Made by a program: the position numbers and the translations under genes. Of a stretch of 64,000 nt of DNA, positions 1 to 7,617 are shown piece after piece. Below the pieces are notes generated by a model. That model had not been told where the DNA came from and searched no databases. It worked only from the letters and a program-made list of their open reading frames with translations. This DNA is from Sphaerisporangium rubeum (GTDB lineage: Bacteria > Actinomycetota > Actinomycetes > Streptosporangiales > Streptosporangiaceae): NCBI RefSeq assembly GCF_014207705.1, contig NZ_JACHIU010000001.1, positions 4,084,501 to 4,148,500 on the forward strand. The letters run 5' to 3'. How positions within the stretch are numbered: the stretch's first letter is position 1; every line of letters starts with the position of its first letter.

Positions 1-71
1 GAGCACGGGCTCACCCCTGCCTGGCATGATCGTCGCAGGGTCAGGCAACCGCACACAGGAGTGATCGCACC

Positions 72-548
72 GTGAGCCCCCTCCAGACCGCCGTGCTGCT
101 CGCCGCGGTCCTCACCACCGGCCTGACGGCCGGCCTGTTCGCCGTCTTCGCGCACGCGGTGATGCCGGCCTTCGGCCGCTCCCGCGACCTCGTGCTGGTC
201 GAGGGGATGCGCAACATCAACCGCACCATCGTGAACCCGTGGTTCATGCTGTGCTTCCTCGGCCCGCTCCCCCTGCTCGCCGCCGCGGTGGCACTGTTCC
301 GGGACGGCCCGGCACTCCCCTGGCTCGTCGCGGCGCTGGCGCTGTACGTCGTCTCGTTCCTCGTCACCGGCGCCGGCAACGTGCCGTTGAACAACCGCCT
401 CGAACAGGCCGGCGAGCCTGATCAGGTCGCCGACCTCGGCGCCGTGCGCCGCGCCTTCGAGCCGCGCTGGGTGGCGTTGAACCTGGTGCGCACCGTGGGG
501 CACATCGTGTCGTTCGCCTGCGCGGCCTACGCGCTGGCCGTGGCCTGA
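72..548 (+). CDS. DUF1772 family integral membrane protein
   Basis: A 158-residue protein with four predicted membrane helices at about residues 7-30, 58-78, 83-103 and 134-156. The short motif NVPLNN in the loop after helix 3 and the W..LN..RT segment at the start of helix 4 are typical of the DUF1772 (anthrone oxygenase-like) family. Actinobacterial members are small membrane proteins of unknown role; the name comes from fungal and polyketide-associated relatives, so no reaction should be assumed here. The GTG start at 72 is chosen because AGGAG lies at 57-61. The gene ends 13 bases before the convergent deaminase gene, so the two tails face each other without room for a separate terminator. 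Confidence 0.85.
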   Translation: MSPLQTAVLLAAVLTTGLTAGLFAVFAHAVMPAFGRSRDLVLVEGMRNINRTIVNPWFMLCFLGPLPLLAAAVALFRDGPALPWLVAALALYVVSFLVTGAGNVPLNNRLEQAGEPDQVADLGAVRRAFEPRWVALNLVRTVGHIVSFACAAYALAVA

Positions 549-561
549 CGCCGGGGCCGGT

Positions 562-1041
562 TCACCGGCGGAAGCGGACGTGCAGCGCGCGGATGTCCTC
601 GGTGAGCTCGTCCACCGGTCCTTCGACCGTCACGCGCGGCGCGACCTGGCCGGCGGGGATGGCGGCGACGGCGGGGGTTCCCGAGACGCCGAGCGCGGCG
701 AGCCAGTCGGTGAGCTGGCGCGAGGAGGCGACGTACACGATGCGGCCGAGCCCGACCCAGCCGTGCGCGGCGGCGCACATGGGGCAGTGCTCGCCGCTGG
801 TGTAGACGGTCGCGGCGGCACGCTCCTCGGCGGTCATGTTGGCCGCGGCCCAGCGGGCCAGCGCGAACTCGGGGTGCAGGGTCTGGTCTGCGCCGGTGGT
901 CTCGCGGTTGCGGTCCTCGGCGAGCACCGTGCCGTCGCCGGCCACGAGCACCGAGCCGAACGGCTCGTCCCCGGCCTCAAGCGCCTCTTCCGCGAGTGCG
1001 ATACACCGCCTGAGGTGCTTGAGTTCGGCTTCGTCCCACAT
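562..1041 (-). CDS. Nucleoside/guanine deaminase-like protein (cytidine deaminase fold)
   Basis: A 159-residue enzyme of the CMP/dCMP deaminase fold. The zinc site is visible as H56-P-E58 (ligand His and proton-shuttling Glu) and C86-P-M-C89. The context around the second motif (SGEHCPMC) resembles guanine deaminase and other small-molecule nucleoside deaminases more than TadA, whose motif is normally EPCxMC. Expected role is hydrolytic deamination of a purine or related base in the cytoplasm; the exact substrate cannot be read from the sequence. The start at 1041 (ATG) is preferred over upstream in-frame codons because AGGAGG sits about eight bases ahead of it (complement of 1050-1055). Confidence 0.85.
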   Translation of the reverse strand: MWDEAELKHLRRCIALAEEALEAGDEPFGSVLVAGDGTVLAEDRNRETTGADQTLHPEFALARWAAANMTAEERAAATVYTSGEHCPMCAAAHGWVGLGRIVYVASSRQLTDWLAALGVSGTPAVAAIPAGQVAPRVTVEGPVDELTEDIRALHVRFRR

Positions 1042-1111
1042 GCGTAAGGCCTCCTGATCTCGACCGGCGTGCCGGGCCATTGTCACAGACTCCGGCCGGC
1101 CCATGGCGCGG

Positions 1112-1132
1112 ATATACGGTGGGGGGGTATAT
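1112..1132. promoter_or_regulatory. CsoR/RcnR-like G-tract inverted repeat
   Basis: The arms ATATAC (1112-1117) and GTATAT (1127-1132) flank a G-rich centre with a run of seven G. This layout, AT-rich inverted arms around a G tract, is that of CsoR/RcnR-family metal-repressor operators. It lies 34 bases ahead of the DUF4396 gene start, so it could cover its promoter. No CsoR gene is in the window; the regulator would have to act from elsewhere. Assignment is inference from pattern only. Confidence 0.45.
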
Positions 1133-1166
1133 TGGCGTCACGCGACCCGCCGAAGGGATGTCGACC

Positions 1167-1661
1167 ATGTCCGAGCACACCAACTCCGAGCACACCCACT
1201 CCGCGCACGAGGGCCACACCGGGAAGGCGACGTGGGGCACCGCCGCCTCCGCCACCCTGCACTGCCTCACCGGGTGCGCCATCGGCGAGGTCGCCGGCAT
1301 GGTGATCGGCACGGCGCTCGGCTGGCACAACGCGTCCACGGTCGCCGCCTCCGTCGTCCTCGCGTTCTTCTTCGGCTACCTGCTCACGCTGCTGCCGCTG
1401 CGCAGGGCCGGGGTCGGCTGGACGTCGGCCGTCAAGCTGGCGCTGGCGGCCGACACCGCCTCGATCGTCGTGATGGAGATCATCGACAACTCCGTCATGC
1501 TGCTCATCCCCGGCGCCATGGACGCCGGGCTGACCACGGCGCTGTTCTGGGCCTCGCTCGCGGGGTCCCTCGTGCTCGCCTTCCTCGTCACCACGCCGGT
1601 CAACAAGTGGATCATCGGCCGCGGCAAGGGACACGCCGTGGTGCACGCCTACCACCACTGA
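1167..1661 (+). CDS. DUF4396 family membrane protein with His-rich N-terminus
   Basis: A 164-residue protein whose first 20 residues hold five histidines (SEHTNSEHTHSAHEGHT), followed by four likely membrane helices at about 30-50, 55-77, 92-115 and 123-143, and a tail ending in HAYHH. The segment LHCLTGCAIGEV with two cysteines opens helix 1 and is characteristic of DUF4396. The His-rich ends, the two Cys and the CsoR-like operator upstream together suggest a metal-responsive, perhaps copper-handling, membrane protein; that is inference, the family has no established function. Two ATGs are in frame (1158 and 1167); 1167 has the better distance to GAAGGGA at 1152-1158. Confidence 0.8.
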   Translation: MSEHTNSEHTHSAHEGHTGKATWGTAASATLHCLTGCAIGEVAGMVIGTALGWHNASTVAASVVLAFFFGYLLTLLPLRRAGVGWTSAVKLALAADTASIVVMEIIDNSVMLLIPGAMDAGLTTALFWASLAGSLVLAFLVTTPVNKWIIGRGKGHAVVHAYHH

Positions 1662-1817
1662 CGCCGCGCAACCAATCTTCACCGGCGCGCGCACCACTGA
1701 AAGTTGCATGCCGTGCGACCACGTCACGACAGGTCAGGCGATGTCCGGCCCGTGGCGTGGTTGCCGGGACGCCGCCGGTGCGTGCACGGTTGCCGGATCC
1801 GTTGAGGGAGGTTGCTC

Positions 1818-3482
1818 ATGCGCGGCAAGCTGCTCAGGCTCGCGGCCGTGTCGGTGGTGCTCGCGGCGGGGGCGGTGCCGATGAGCGGGCCGGCACAGGC
1901 CGACGCCGGACCGCGGCTCACCATCGACCCGTCCGCCGGCAAACACCCGATCAGCCCGCACATCTACGGCATGAACTTCACCGACGAGGCGCTGGCCGCC
2001 GAACTGCGGCTGCCGGTGCGGCGGTGGGGAGGCAACGCGACGACGCGGTACCACTACCTGTACGACACCACCAACCGCGCGTCCGACTGGTTCTTCGAGA
2101 ACATCGCCGAGGCCAACGACCACCCCGAACTGCTCCCCCGCGGCTCGACCACCGACAAGTTCGTGGACCAGAACCGGCGCACCGGAACCGACTCGATCCT
2201 GACGGTGCCGCTGATCGGGTGGGCCCCGAAGGCGCGGGACGGCTCCTGCGGCTTCTCGGTGACCAAGTACGGCCCGCAGCAGCGCACCGACGAGTGGCGG
2301 CCCGACTGCGGCAACGGCGTCAAACCGGACGGCACGCTCGTCACCGGCAACGACCCGCACGACACGAGCGTCGAGGTGGGGCCGCAGTACATCAAGGACT
2401 GGCTGCGCCACCTGACCACCACGTACGGCAAGGCCGCGCAGGGTGGCGTGAAGTTCTACAACCTGGACAACGAGCCGGACATCTGGCACTCCACCCACCG
2501 GGACGTGCACCCGCAGGGAGCGAGCGCCGCCGAGCTGCGCGACCAAACCTACAAGATCGCCGCCGCGGTGAAGGCCGCCGACCCGACCGCCAAGACGCTC
2601 GGCCCGGTCGGCTGGGGCTGGACGTCGTGGGACTACTCGGGCCTGGACCAGGAGACCTGCTCGCGCACCGGCTGCTGGGGCGACCCGCCGGACCGCGCCG
2701 CGCGCGACGGCCTGCCGTTCACCGCGTGGTACCTGCGGGAGATGAAGAAGTACGAGGACAAGTACCGCAAGCGGATCCTCGACTACTTCGACATGCACTT
2801 CTACCCGCAGGCCCCCGGGGTGGCGTTCGGCAACGACACCGACCCGGCGACCAACGCGCTGCGGCTGCGGTCCACCCGTGCGCTGTGGGACCCGGCCTAC
2901 ACCGACGAGAGCTGGATCGGCACGCAGGTGCGGCTCATCCCCCGCATGAAGGAGCTGATCGCGGCCCGGTACCCCGGGACCAGGACCGCGATCACCGAGT
3001 ACAACTGGGGTGCGCTCGGCACGATGAACGGCGCGCTGACCCAGGCCGACATCCTCGGCATCTTCGGCCGTGAGGGCCTGGACCTCGCCACGCTGTGGGA
3101 CCCGCCGTCGGCGGGCCAGCCCGGCGCGTACGCGTTCCGCATGTACCTCAACTACGACGGCGCGGGCTCGCGGTTCGGCGACGTGTCGGTCAGCTCCACC
3201 AGCGCCGACCAGGGGGCCCTCGCGGTGTACGGGGCACGCAGGACCCGTGACGGCGCGCTGACCCTGATGGTCGTCAACAAGGGCGGCACCGACCTGACCA
3301 GCCCGGTGAGCATCGCCGGCGCGCGGCGCGGCGCCGCGTCGGTGTACCAGTACTCGGCGGCCTCCCCCACGGCGATCGTCCCCGGCGCGGCGCAGCCCAT
3401 CGCCGCGGACGGCACCTTCACCCGCACCTTCCCGGCCGGCTCGGTCACGCTGCTCGTCGTGCCGAAGACGGCGCTGCGCTAG
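1818..3482 (+). CDS. Secreted glycoside hydrolase family 44 (endoglucanase/xyloglucanase)
   Basis: A 554-residue exported enzyme. A Sec signal peptide occupies about residues 1-31 (RGK..LRL, hydrophobic core, AQA-D). The GH44 (beta/alpha)8 domain follows: the acid/base Glu is E219 in YNLDNEPDIW and the nucleophile is E394 in ITEYNWG. Their spacing of 175 residues matches known GH44 enzymes. The last 100 residues form the beta-sandwich that packs on the barrel; no carbohydrate-binding module is attached. Expected action is endo-hydrolysis of beta-1,4-glucans such as cellulose, xyloglucan or mannan outside the cell. Start ATG 1818 has GAGGGAGG at 1804-1811; a TTG two codons upstream is less likely. 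A strong terminator follows. Confidence 0.92.
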   Translation: MRGKLLRLAAVSVVLAAGAVPMSGPAQADAGPRLTIDPSAGKHPISPHIYGMNFTDEALAAELRLPVRRWGGNATTRYHYLYDTTNRASDWFFENIAEANDHPELLPRGSTTDKFVDQNRRTGTDSILTVPLIGWAPKARDGSCGFSVTKYGPQQRTDEWRPDCGNGVKPDGTLVTGNDPHDTSVEVGPQYIKDWLRHLTTTYGKAAQGGVKFYNLDNEPDIWHSTHRDVHPQGASAAELRDQTYKIAAAVKAADPTAKTLGPVGWGWTSWDYSGLDQETCSRTGCWGDPPDRAARDGLPFTAWYLREMKKYEDKYRKRILDYFDMHFYPQAPGVAFGNDTDPATNALRLRSTRALWDPAYTDESWIGTQVRLIPRMKELIAARYPGTRTAITEYNWGALGTMNGALTQADILGIFGREGLDLATLWDPPSAGQPGAYAFRMYLNYDGAGSRFGDVSVSSTSADQGALAVYGARRTRDGALTLMVVNKGGTDLTSPVSIAGARRGAASVYQYSAASPTAIVPGAAQPIAADGTFTRTFPAGSVTLLVVPKTALR

Positions 3483-3506
3483 AACCTCACGCCAGAAACC
3501 GGTTCT

Positions 3507-3542
3507 CCGGGGCCCGCCGGCGCGGCGGGCCCCGGTCTTTTT
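3507..3542 (+). terminator. Rho-independent terminator after the GH44 gene
   Basis: A perfect 12-bp stem (3507-3518 with 3524-3535) closes a 5-base loop and is followed by TCTTTTT. This is the clearest intrinsic terminator in the window and separates the GH44 transcript from the LLM operon promoter. Confidence 0.9.
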
Positions 3543-3556
3543 GTCACCGAGGCCTG

Positions 3557-3602
3557 TTGACCAATATACCCACTTTTCCTACTCTGTTAGTGGGTTTATT
3601 GG
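3557..3602 (+). promoter_or_regulatory. Promoter of the LLM operon overlapped by an inverted repeat
   Basis: TTGACC (3557-3562) and TACTCT (3580-3585) are separated by exactly 17 bases, a good housekeeping promoter. An inverted repeat with 13-base arms, CCAATATACCCAC at 3561-3573 and GTGGGTTTATTGG at 3590-3602 (one mismatch), starts inside the -35 box and ends beyond the -10 box. A protein bound there would block RNA polymerase, so the operon is probably repressed until an inducer appears. No regulator gene is adjacent. Confidence 0.65.
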
Positions 3603-3614
3603 CAGGAGGGCCTT

Positions 3615-4955
3615 GTGACCGAGCAGATCCACCTCGCCGCGCACTTCCCCGGCGTCAACAACACGACCGTCTGGTCCGACCCCCGGTCCGGCAGCCAGAT
3701 CGACTTCGGCTCCTTCCGGCATCTCGCCGAGACGGCGGAGCGCGGCAGGTTCGACTTCTTCTTCCTCGCCGAGGGACTGCGGCTGCGCGAGATGAAGGGC
3801 CGCATCCACGACCTGGACGTGATGGGACGTCCCGAGTCCCTCACCGTGCTGGCCGCGCTGTCGGCCGTCACCACCCGGCTGGGGCTGGCCGCCACGGTCA
3901 ACTCCACCTTCAACGAGCCGTACGAGGTGGCGCGGCGCCTCGCCACACTCGACCACCTGAGCGGCGGCCGGGCCGCGTGGAACGTCGTGACGAGCTGGGA
4001 CGCGTTCACCGGCGAGAACTTCCGGCGCGGCGGGTACCTCGCCGAGGCCGACCGCTACACCCGCGCCAAGGAGTTCCTGCAGACGGCCAGGGAGTTGTGG
4101 GACACCTGGGCCGATGACGCGGTGACCGCCGACCCGGTGCGCGGCGAGTTCCTGCGTGAAGGAGGCGTCACGCCGTTCCGGCACACCGGCAGGCACTTCG
4201 ACATCCAGGGGCTGTTCAACGTGCCGCGCGGCCCGCAGGGACACCCGGTGATCATCCAGGCGGGGGACTCCGACGAGGGACGCGAGTTCGCCGCCTCGTC
4301 CGCCGACGTGATCTTCAGCAGGCACGGCCGTCCCGAGGAGGCCCGCACGTTCTACCGCGACGTCAAGCGCAGGCTCGCGGCGTACGGCAGGCGGCCGGCC
4401 GACCTGAAGATCATGCCGGCCGTGACGTACGTGCTCGGCGACACCGAGGCCGAGGCCGCCGAATGTGCGGCCGAGATCCGGCGGGCCCAGGTGAGCCCGG
4501 CCAACGCGATCGTGTTCCTCGAAGGCGTGTGGGGCAGGGACATGTCGTTCTGCGACCCCGACGGGCCGCTGCCGGACGTGGAACCCGAGCTCGGCGAAGG
4601 GGTGTCGCGGGGCCGCGCGCAGTTCCGCGGCGACCGGGCCGCGACGGCCGCCAAGTGGCGCGCCGTCGCGCAGGAGAAGAACCTCACCATCCGTGAGCTG
4701 GTGATCGAGATGTCGGCGCGGCAGACCTTCGTCGGCACGGCGGCGTCGGTCGCCGAGCAGATGACGTCATTCGTGCGGACCGGCGCCGCCGACGGGTTCG
4801 TCCTCGTGCCGCACCTGACCCCCGGCGGCCTGGACGAGCTGGTGGACCAGGTGGTCCCCCTGCTGCAGGAGAAAGGCGTGTACCGCGCCGACTACACCGG
4901 CACCACCCTGCGCGACCACCTCGGCCTGCGTTCCCCCGTGAAGGAGACGTCATGA
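3615..4955 (+). CDS. NtaA/DmoA-family FMN-dependent monooxygenase (LLM class)
   Basis: A 446-residue flavin-dependent monooxygenase of the bacterial-luciferase-like superfamily, subgroup NtaA/SnaA/DszA/DmoA. Family marks are the N-terminal barrel strand HLAAHFPGVN, the phrase LDHLSGGRAAWNVVTSWD at about residues 115-133, and VIIQAGDSDEGREFAA near 214-229. Such enzymes use FMNH2 from a partner reductase to oxidise organosulfur compounds, aminopolycarboxylates or similar carbon sources; the substrate is not readable here. GTG 3615 follows AGGAGG at 3604-3609. It is the first gene of an operon of LLM proteins, and the next start overlaps its stop (ATGA). Confidence 0.88.
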   Translation: MTEQIHLAAHFPGVNNTTVWSDPRSGSQIDFGSFRHLAETAERGRFDFFFLAEGLRLREMKGRIHDLDVMGRPESLTVLAALSAVTTRLGLAATVNSTFNEPYEVARRLATLDHLSGGRAAWNVVTSWDAFTGENFRRGGYLAEADRYTRAKEFLQTARELWDTWADDAVTADPVRGEFLREGGVTPFRHTGRHFDIQGLFNVPRGPQGHPVIIQAGDSDEGREFAASSADVIFSRHGRPEEARTFYRDVKRRLAAYGRRPADLKIMPAVTYVLGDTEAEAAECAAEIRRAQVSPANAIVFLEGVWGRDMSFCDPDGPLPDVEPELGEGVSRGRAQFRGDRAATAAKWRAVAQEKNLTIRELVIEMSARQTFVGTAASVAEQMTSFVRTGAADGFVLVPHLTPGGLDELVDQVVPLLQEKGVYRADYTGTTLRDHLGLRSPVKETS

Positions 4956-6121
4956 CGCTGCACCTGGCCGTCGCGCTGGACGGCGCCGGCTGGCACCCCG
5001 CCGCGTGGCGGGCCGACGGCGCGCGGCCCGATCTGCTGTTCACCGCCGGGTACTGGGCCGACCTGGTGGTGGAGGCCGAGCGCGGCCTGCTCGACTGGGT
5101 GACGTTCGAGGACTCGCTCGCCGTGCAGTCCACGCGGCACGACTCCCCCGACGGCCGGCGCGACCAGGTCAGAGGCCGGCTGGACGCGGTGCTGCTCGCC
5201 TCCGCGCTCGCACCGCTCACCACCCGGATCGGCCTCGTGCCGACGACCGGCGTCACCCACACCGAGCCGTTCCACGTGTCCATCGGCATCGCGTCCCTCG
5301 ACCACGCCGCCCGGGGACGCGCCGGCTGGCGGCCCCGGGTGTCGGCCCGTCCCCACGAGGCGGCGCACTTCGGCCGCCGCACCTTCCCGCCGATCGACCC
5401 GGCCGGCCCCACGGCGCGGCGCCACATCGAGCGGCTGCTGCGCGAAGGCGTCGACTTCGTGGAGGTGGTGCGCCGGCTGTGGGACAGCTGGGAGGACGAC
5501 GCCGAGATCCGCGACACGGCGACCGGCCGCTTCGTTGATCGTGACAAGCTCCACCCGATCGACTTCCGCGGCGAGTGGTTCAGCGTCAGGGGCCCGTCCA
5601 TCACCCCCCGCTCCCCGCAGGGCCGGCCCCTGGTCACCTCTCTCGCGCACTCGGCCCTGCCGTACGACTTCGCGGCCCGCACCAGTGACGTCGTGTACGT
5701 CACGCCGCGCGACGCCGACGACGCGGCGGCCGTCGTCACCGAGGTGCGCGCCGCCGAGACGGCGGCCGGCCGCACCGGGCCGCCACTGAAGATCTTCGCC
5801 GACCTGGAGGTGTACCTCGGCCCTCCCGGCCGCAGGGCCCGCCTGGACGACCTGGACGGCGCGACCCACGTGAGCGACGCGCACGTCTTCGAAGGCACCC
5901 CCGAACAGCTCGCCGACCTGCTCCTGATGTGGCGCGCCTCCGGCGTCGAGGGCTTCCGCCTGCGTCCCGGCGTCCTGCCGCACGACCTGCCGGCCGTCAC
6001 CCGCGGCCTGGTACCCGAGCTGCAGGCCAGAGGCGTCTTCCGCCGCGCCTACGAGACCACCGGCCTGCGCGGCCGTCTCGGCCTGCCGCGTCCCCCGAGC
6101 CGTTACGTGACGGCCTCGTGA
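4952..6121 (+). CDS. LLM class flavin-dependent oxidoreductase
   Basis: A 389-residue member of the same superfamily, shorter than its upstream neighbour and only distantly similar to it (LHLAVALDGAGWHPAAWR at the N-terminus; LAPLTTRIGLVPTTGVTHTEP; SLDHAARGRAGWR). The expected reaction is FMN- or F420-dependent oxidation of a small organic substrate; in this subgroup sulfur or xenobiotic catabolism is common, but this is family knowledge only. The start overlaps the previous stop by four bases, so translation is probably coupled. AAGGAG stands seven bases ahead. No flavin reductase gene is present in the cluster, so the reductant must come from elsewhere. Confidence 0.85.
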   Translation: MTLHLAVALDGAGWHPAAWRADGARPDLLFTAGYWADLVVEAERGLLDWVTFEDSLAVQSTRHDSPDGRRDQVRGRLDAVLLASALAPLTTRIGLVPTTGVTHTEPFHVSIGIASLDHAARGRAGWRPRVSARPHEAAHFGRRTFPPIDPAGPTARRHIERLLREGVDFVEVVRRLWDSWEDDAEIRDTATGRFVDRDKLHPIDFRGEWFSVRGPSITPRSPQGRPLVTSLAHSALPYDFAARTSDVVYVTPRDADDAAAVVTEVRAAETAAGRTGPPLKIFADLEVYLGPPGRRARLDDLDGATHVSDAHVFEGTPEQLADLLLMWRASGVEGFRLRPGVLPHDLPAVTRGLVPELQARGVFRRAYETTGLRGRLGLPRPPSRYVTAS

Positions 6122-6137
6122 AGGAGGACCACCGGCC

Positions 6138-6320
6138 ATCGACAAGGTCCACCGGTACCACGACCGGCTGGGCCACGAGGTGATGTACCTGTCCGCCGAA
6201 CCGGACGGGCTGCCCCCCGGTCCGTTCCGCGCCTCACTGGAACTGTTCCAGAGCGAGATCGCCCCCGTCCTGCGCAAGGAGATCCCGAGCAGGCCGCTCT
6301 CCCCGGGAGGACCCTCATGA
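6138..6320 (+). pseudogene. C-terminal remnant of a further LLM oxidoreductase gene
   Basis: Reading from 6138 gives 60 residues beginning [16 protein letters not shown] and containing [20 protein letters not shown], then a TGA at 6318-6320. This is recognisable as the extreme C-terminus of an LLM flavin oxidoreductase, with the barrel missing. A good ribosome binding site (AAGGAGG, 6121-6127) still stands upstream but no normal start codon follows at the right distance; the first in-frame ATG is at 6183. The stop overlaps the ATG of the next gene (ATGA), which preserves the coupled operon arrangement. The simplest reading is an internal deletion that removed most of a third gene. Confidence 0.7.
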
Positions 6321-7438
6321 CCCGGTTGTCCGTACTCGACCTCGCGCCTGTCCTGTCCGGCGGCACCGCGCGGGACGCGCTGCGCCACACGCTCGACCTG
6401 GCGCGGCGGGCCGACGACGCCGGCTACCACAGGTACTGGCTGGCCGAGCACCACCTGGCCGAGGGGGTGGCGAGCTCGGCACCCGCGGTGCTCATCGGGG
6501 CCGTCGCGGCGACCACCCGGCGCATCAGGGTGGGGTCGGGGGCCGTGCAGGTCGGTCACCAGACCGCGCTGACGGTGGTCGAGCAGTTCGGCACGCTCGA
6601 CGCGCTGCATCCGGGCCGGATCGACCTCGGGCTCGGCCGCTCGGGGCAGCGCGCCAAGGAGGTGCGGGCCGGCGCGCACACGCCGGCGCCGGCCGCGCGC
6701 CACGAGCCGCGGGTGGTGGACGGGCTGCTGATCCCGCCGCCGTTCGACCACACGTCCCTGGGCCGCACCCCGTTGCTCGCCTTCTCCGCCTCGCTGCTCC
6801 ACCAGCCGGGGGCCGAGCCTCCCGGCTTCGCCGAGCAGGTGGACGACATCCAGGCGTTCGTCGCCGGCACCTACCGGTCCGCCGAAGGACAGGCCGCGCA
6901 CGCGCAGCCGGGAGAGGGTGCCGAGCTGGAGCTGTGGATCCTCGGCAGCAGCGGCGGGGAGAGCGCGCAGGTGGCCGGGGAGCGAGGGCTGCCGTTCGCG
7001 GCCAACTACCACGTCGCGCCGGCGGCGGTGCTCGAAGCCGTGACGGCCTACCGTGACGCGTTCAAGCCGTCGGCGGTGCTCTCCGCGCCGTACGTCATGG
7101 TGTCGGCGGACGTCGTGGTGGCCCCCACCGACGAGGAGGCGCGGCGCCTCGCCGAGCCGTACGGGCTGTGGGTGCGGTCCATCCGGACCGGCGCGGGAGC
7201 GCCACCGTTCCCGTCCCCGCAGGAGGCCGCCGCGCACCGGTGGACCGACGAGGACCGGGCCCTGGTCGCCGACCGGGTGGACACACAGTTCGCCGGCTCA
7301 CCGGCCACCGTCACCGAGCGGCTGCGGGTGCTGCGCGACGTGACCGGTGCCGACGAGTTGCTCGTCACCACCATCACGCACGAACACGCCGACCGGGTCC
7401 GTTCGCTGGAACTACTGGCCGGCACGTGGATCGGCTGA
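6317..7438 (+). CDS. MsnO8-type LLM class oxidoreductase
   Basis: A 373-residue luciferase-like oxidoreductase. The N-terminus [13 protein letters not shown], then [15 protein letters not shown] near residue 40 and [40 protein letters not shown], place it in the MsnO8/YhbW-like subgroup, which typically binds FMN or F420 and acts on unknown small molecules. It is the last intact gene of the LLM operon, with ATG 6317 overlapping the stop of the remnant before it; GGGAGGA at 6304-6310 gives its ribosome binding site. An unusually long interval (about 180 bases) separates it from the next gene on the same strand, so the operon probably ends here. Confidence 0.85.
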   Translation: MTRLSVLDLAPVLSGGTARDALRHTLDLARRADDAGYHRYWLAEHHLAEGVASSAPAVLIGAVAATTRRIRVGSGAVQVGHQTALTVVEQFGTLDALHPGRIDLGLGRSGQRAKEVRAGAHTPAPAARHEPRVVDGLLIPPPFDHTSLGRTPLLAFSASLLHQPGAEPPGFAEQVDDIQAFVAGTYRSAEGQAAHAQPGEGAELELWILGSSGGESAQVAGERGLPFAANYHVAPAAVLEAVTAYRDAFKPSAVLSAPYVMVSADVVVAPTDEEARRLAEPYGLWVRSIRTGAGAPPFPSPQEAAAHRWTDEDRALVADRVDTQFAGSPATVTERLRVLRDVTGADELLVTTITHEHADRVRSLELLAGTWIG

Positions 7439-7617
7439 ACGGCGGACGCCTGGCGGCACGACGCGATGGGGCATGTGTCCGGAACCTGCCGCCGTGATCG
7501 ATCTCCGAGGTAAAGTCGGACCGGCGACGTAGGGGACGCGTCCGCCCGTTACCCGTGGAGCCGTGCACCAAGGAACCTCTTCACCGCTGTGCTCATTCAC
7601 GCCTGAACGGAGCGACG

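Noticed and set aside
1103-3073. A 656-codon plus-strand frame across the DUF4396 and GH44 genes
   Set aside because: Arg/Ala/Pro-rich shadow in another frame; both underlying genes have clear motifs, and the frame crosses their boundary and the intergenic region.
3599-7440. Alternative view of the LLM operon as a luciferase (lux) cluster
   Set aside because: No fatty acid reductase genes and the subfamily marks are those of NtaA/DmoA and MsnO8 proteins, not LuxA/LuxB.
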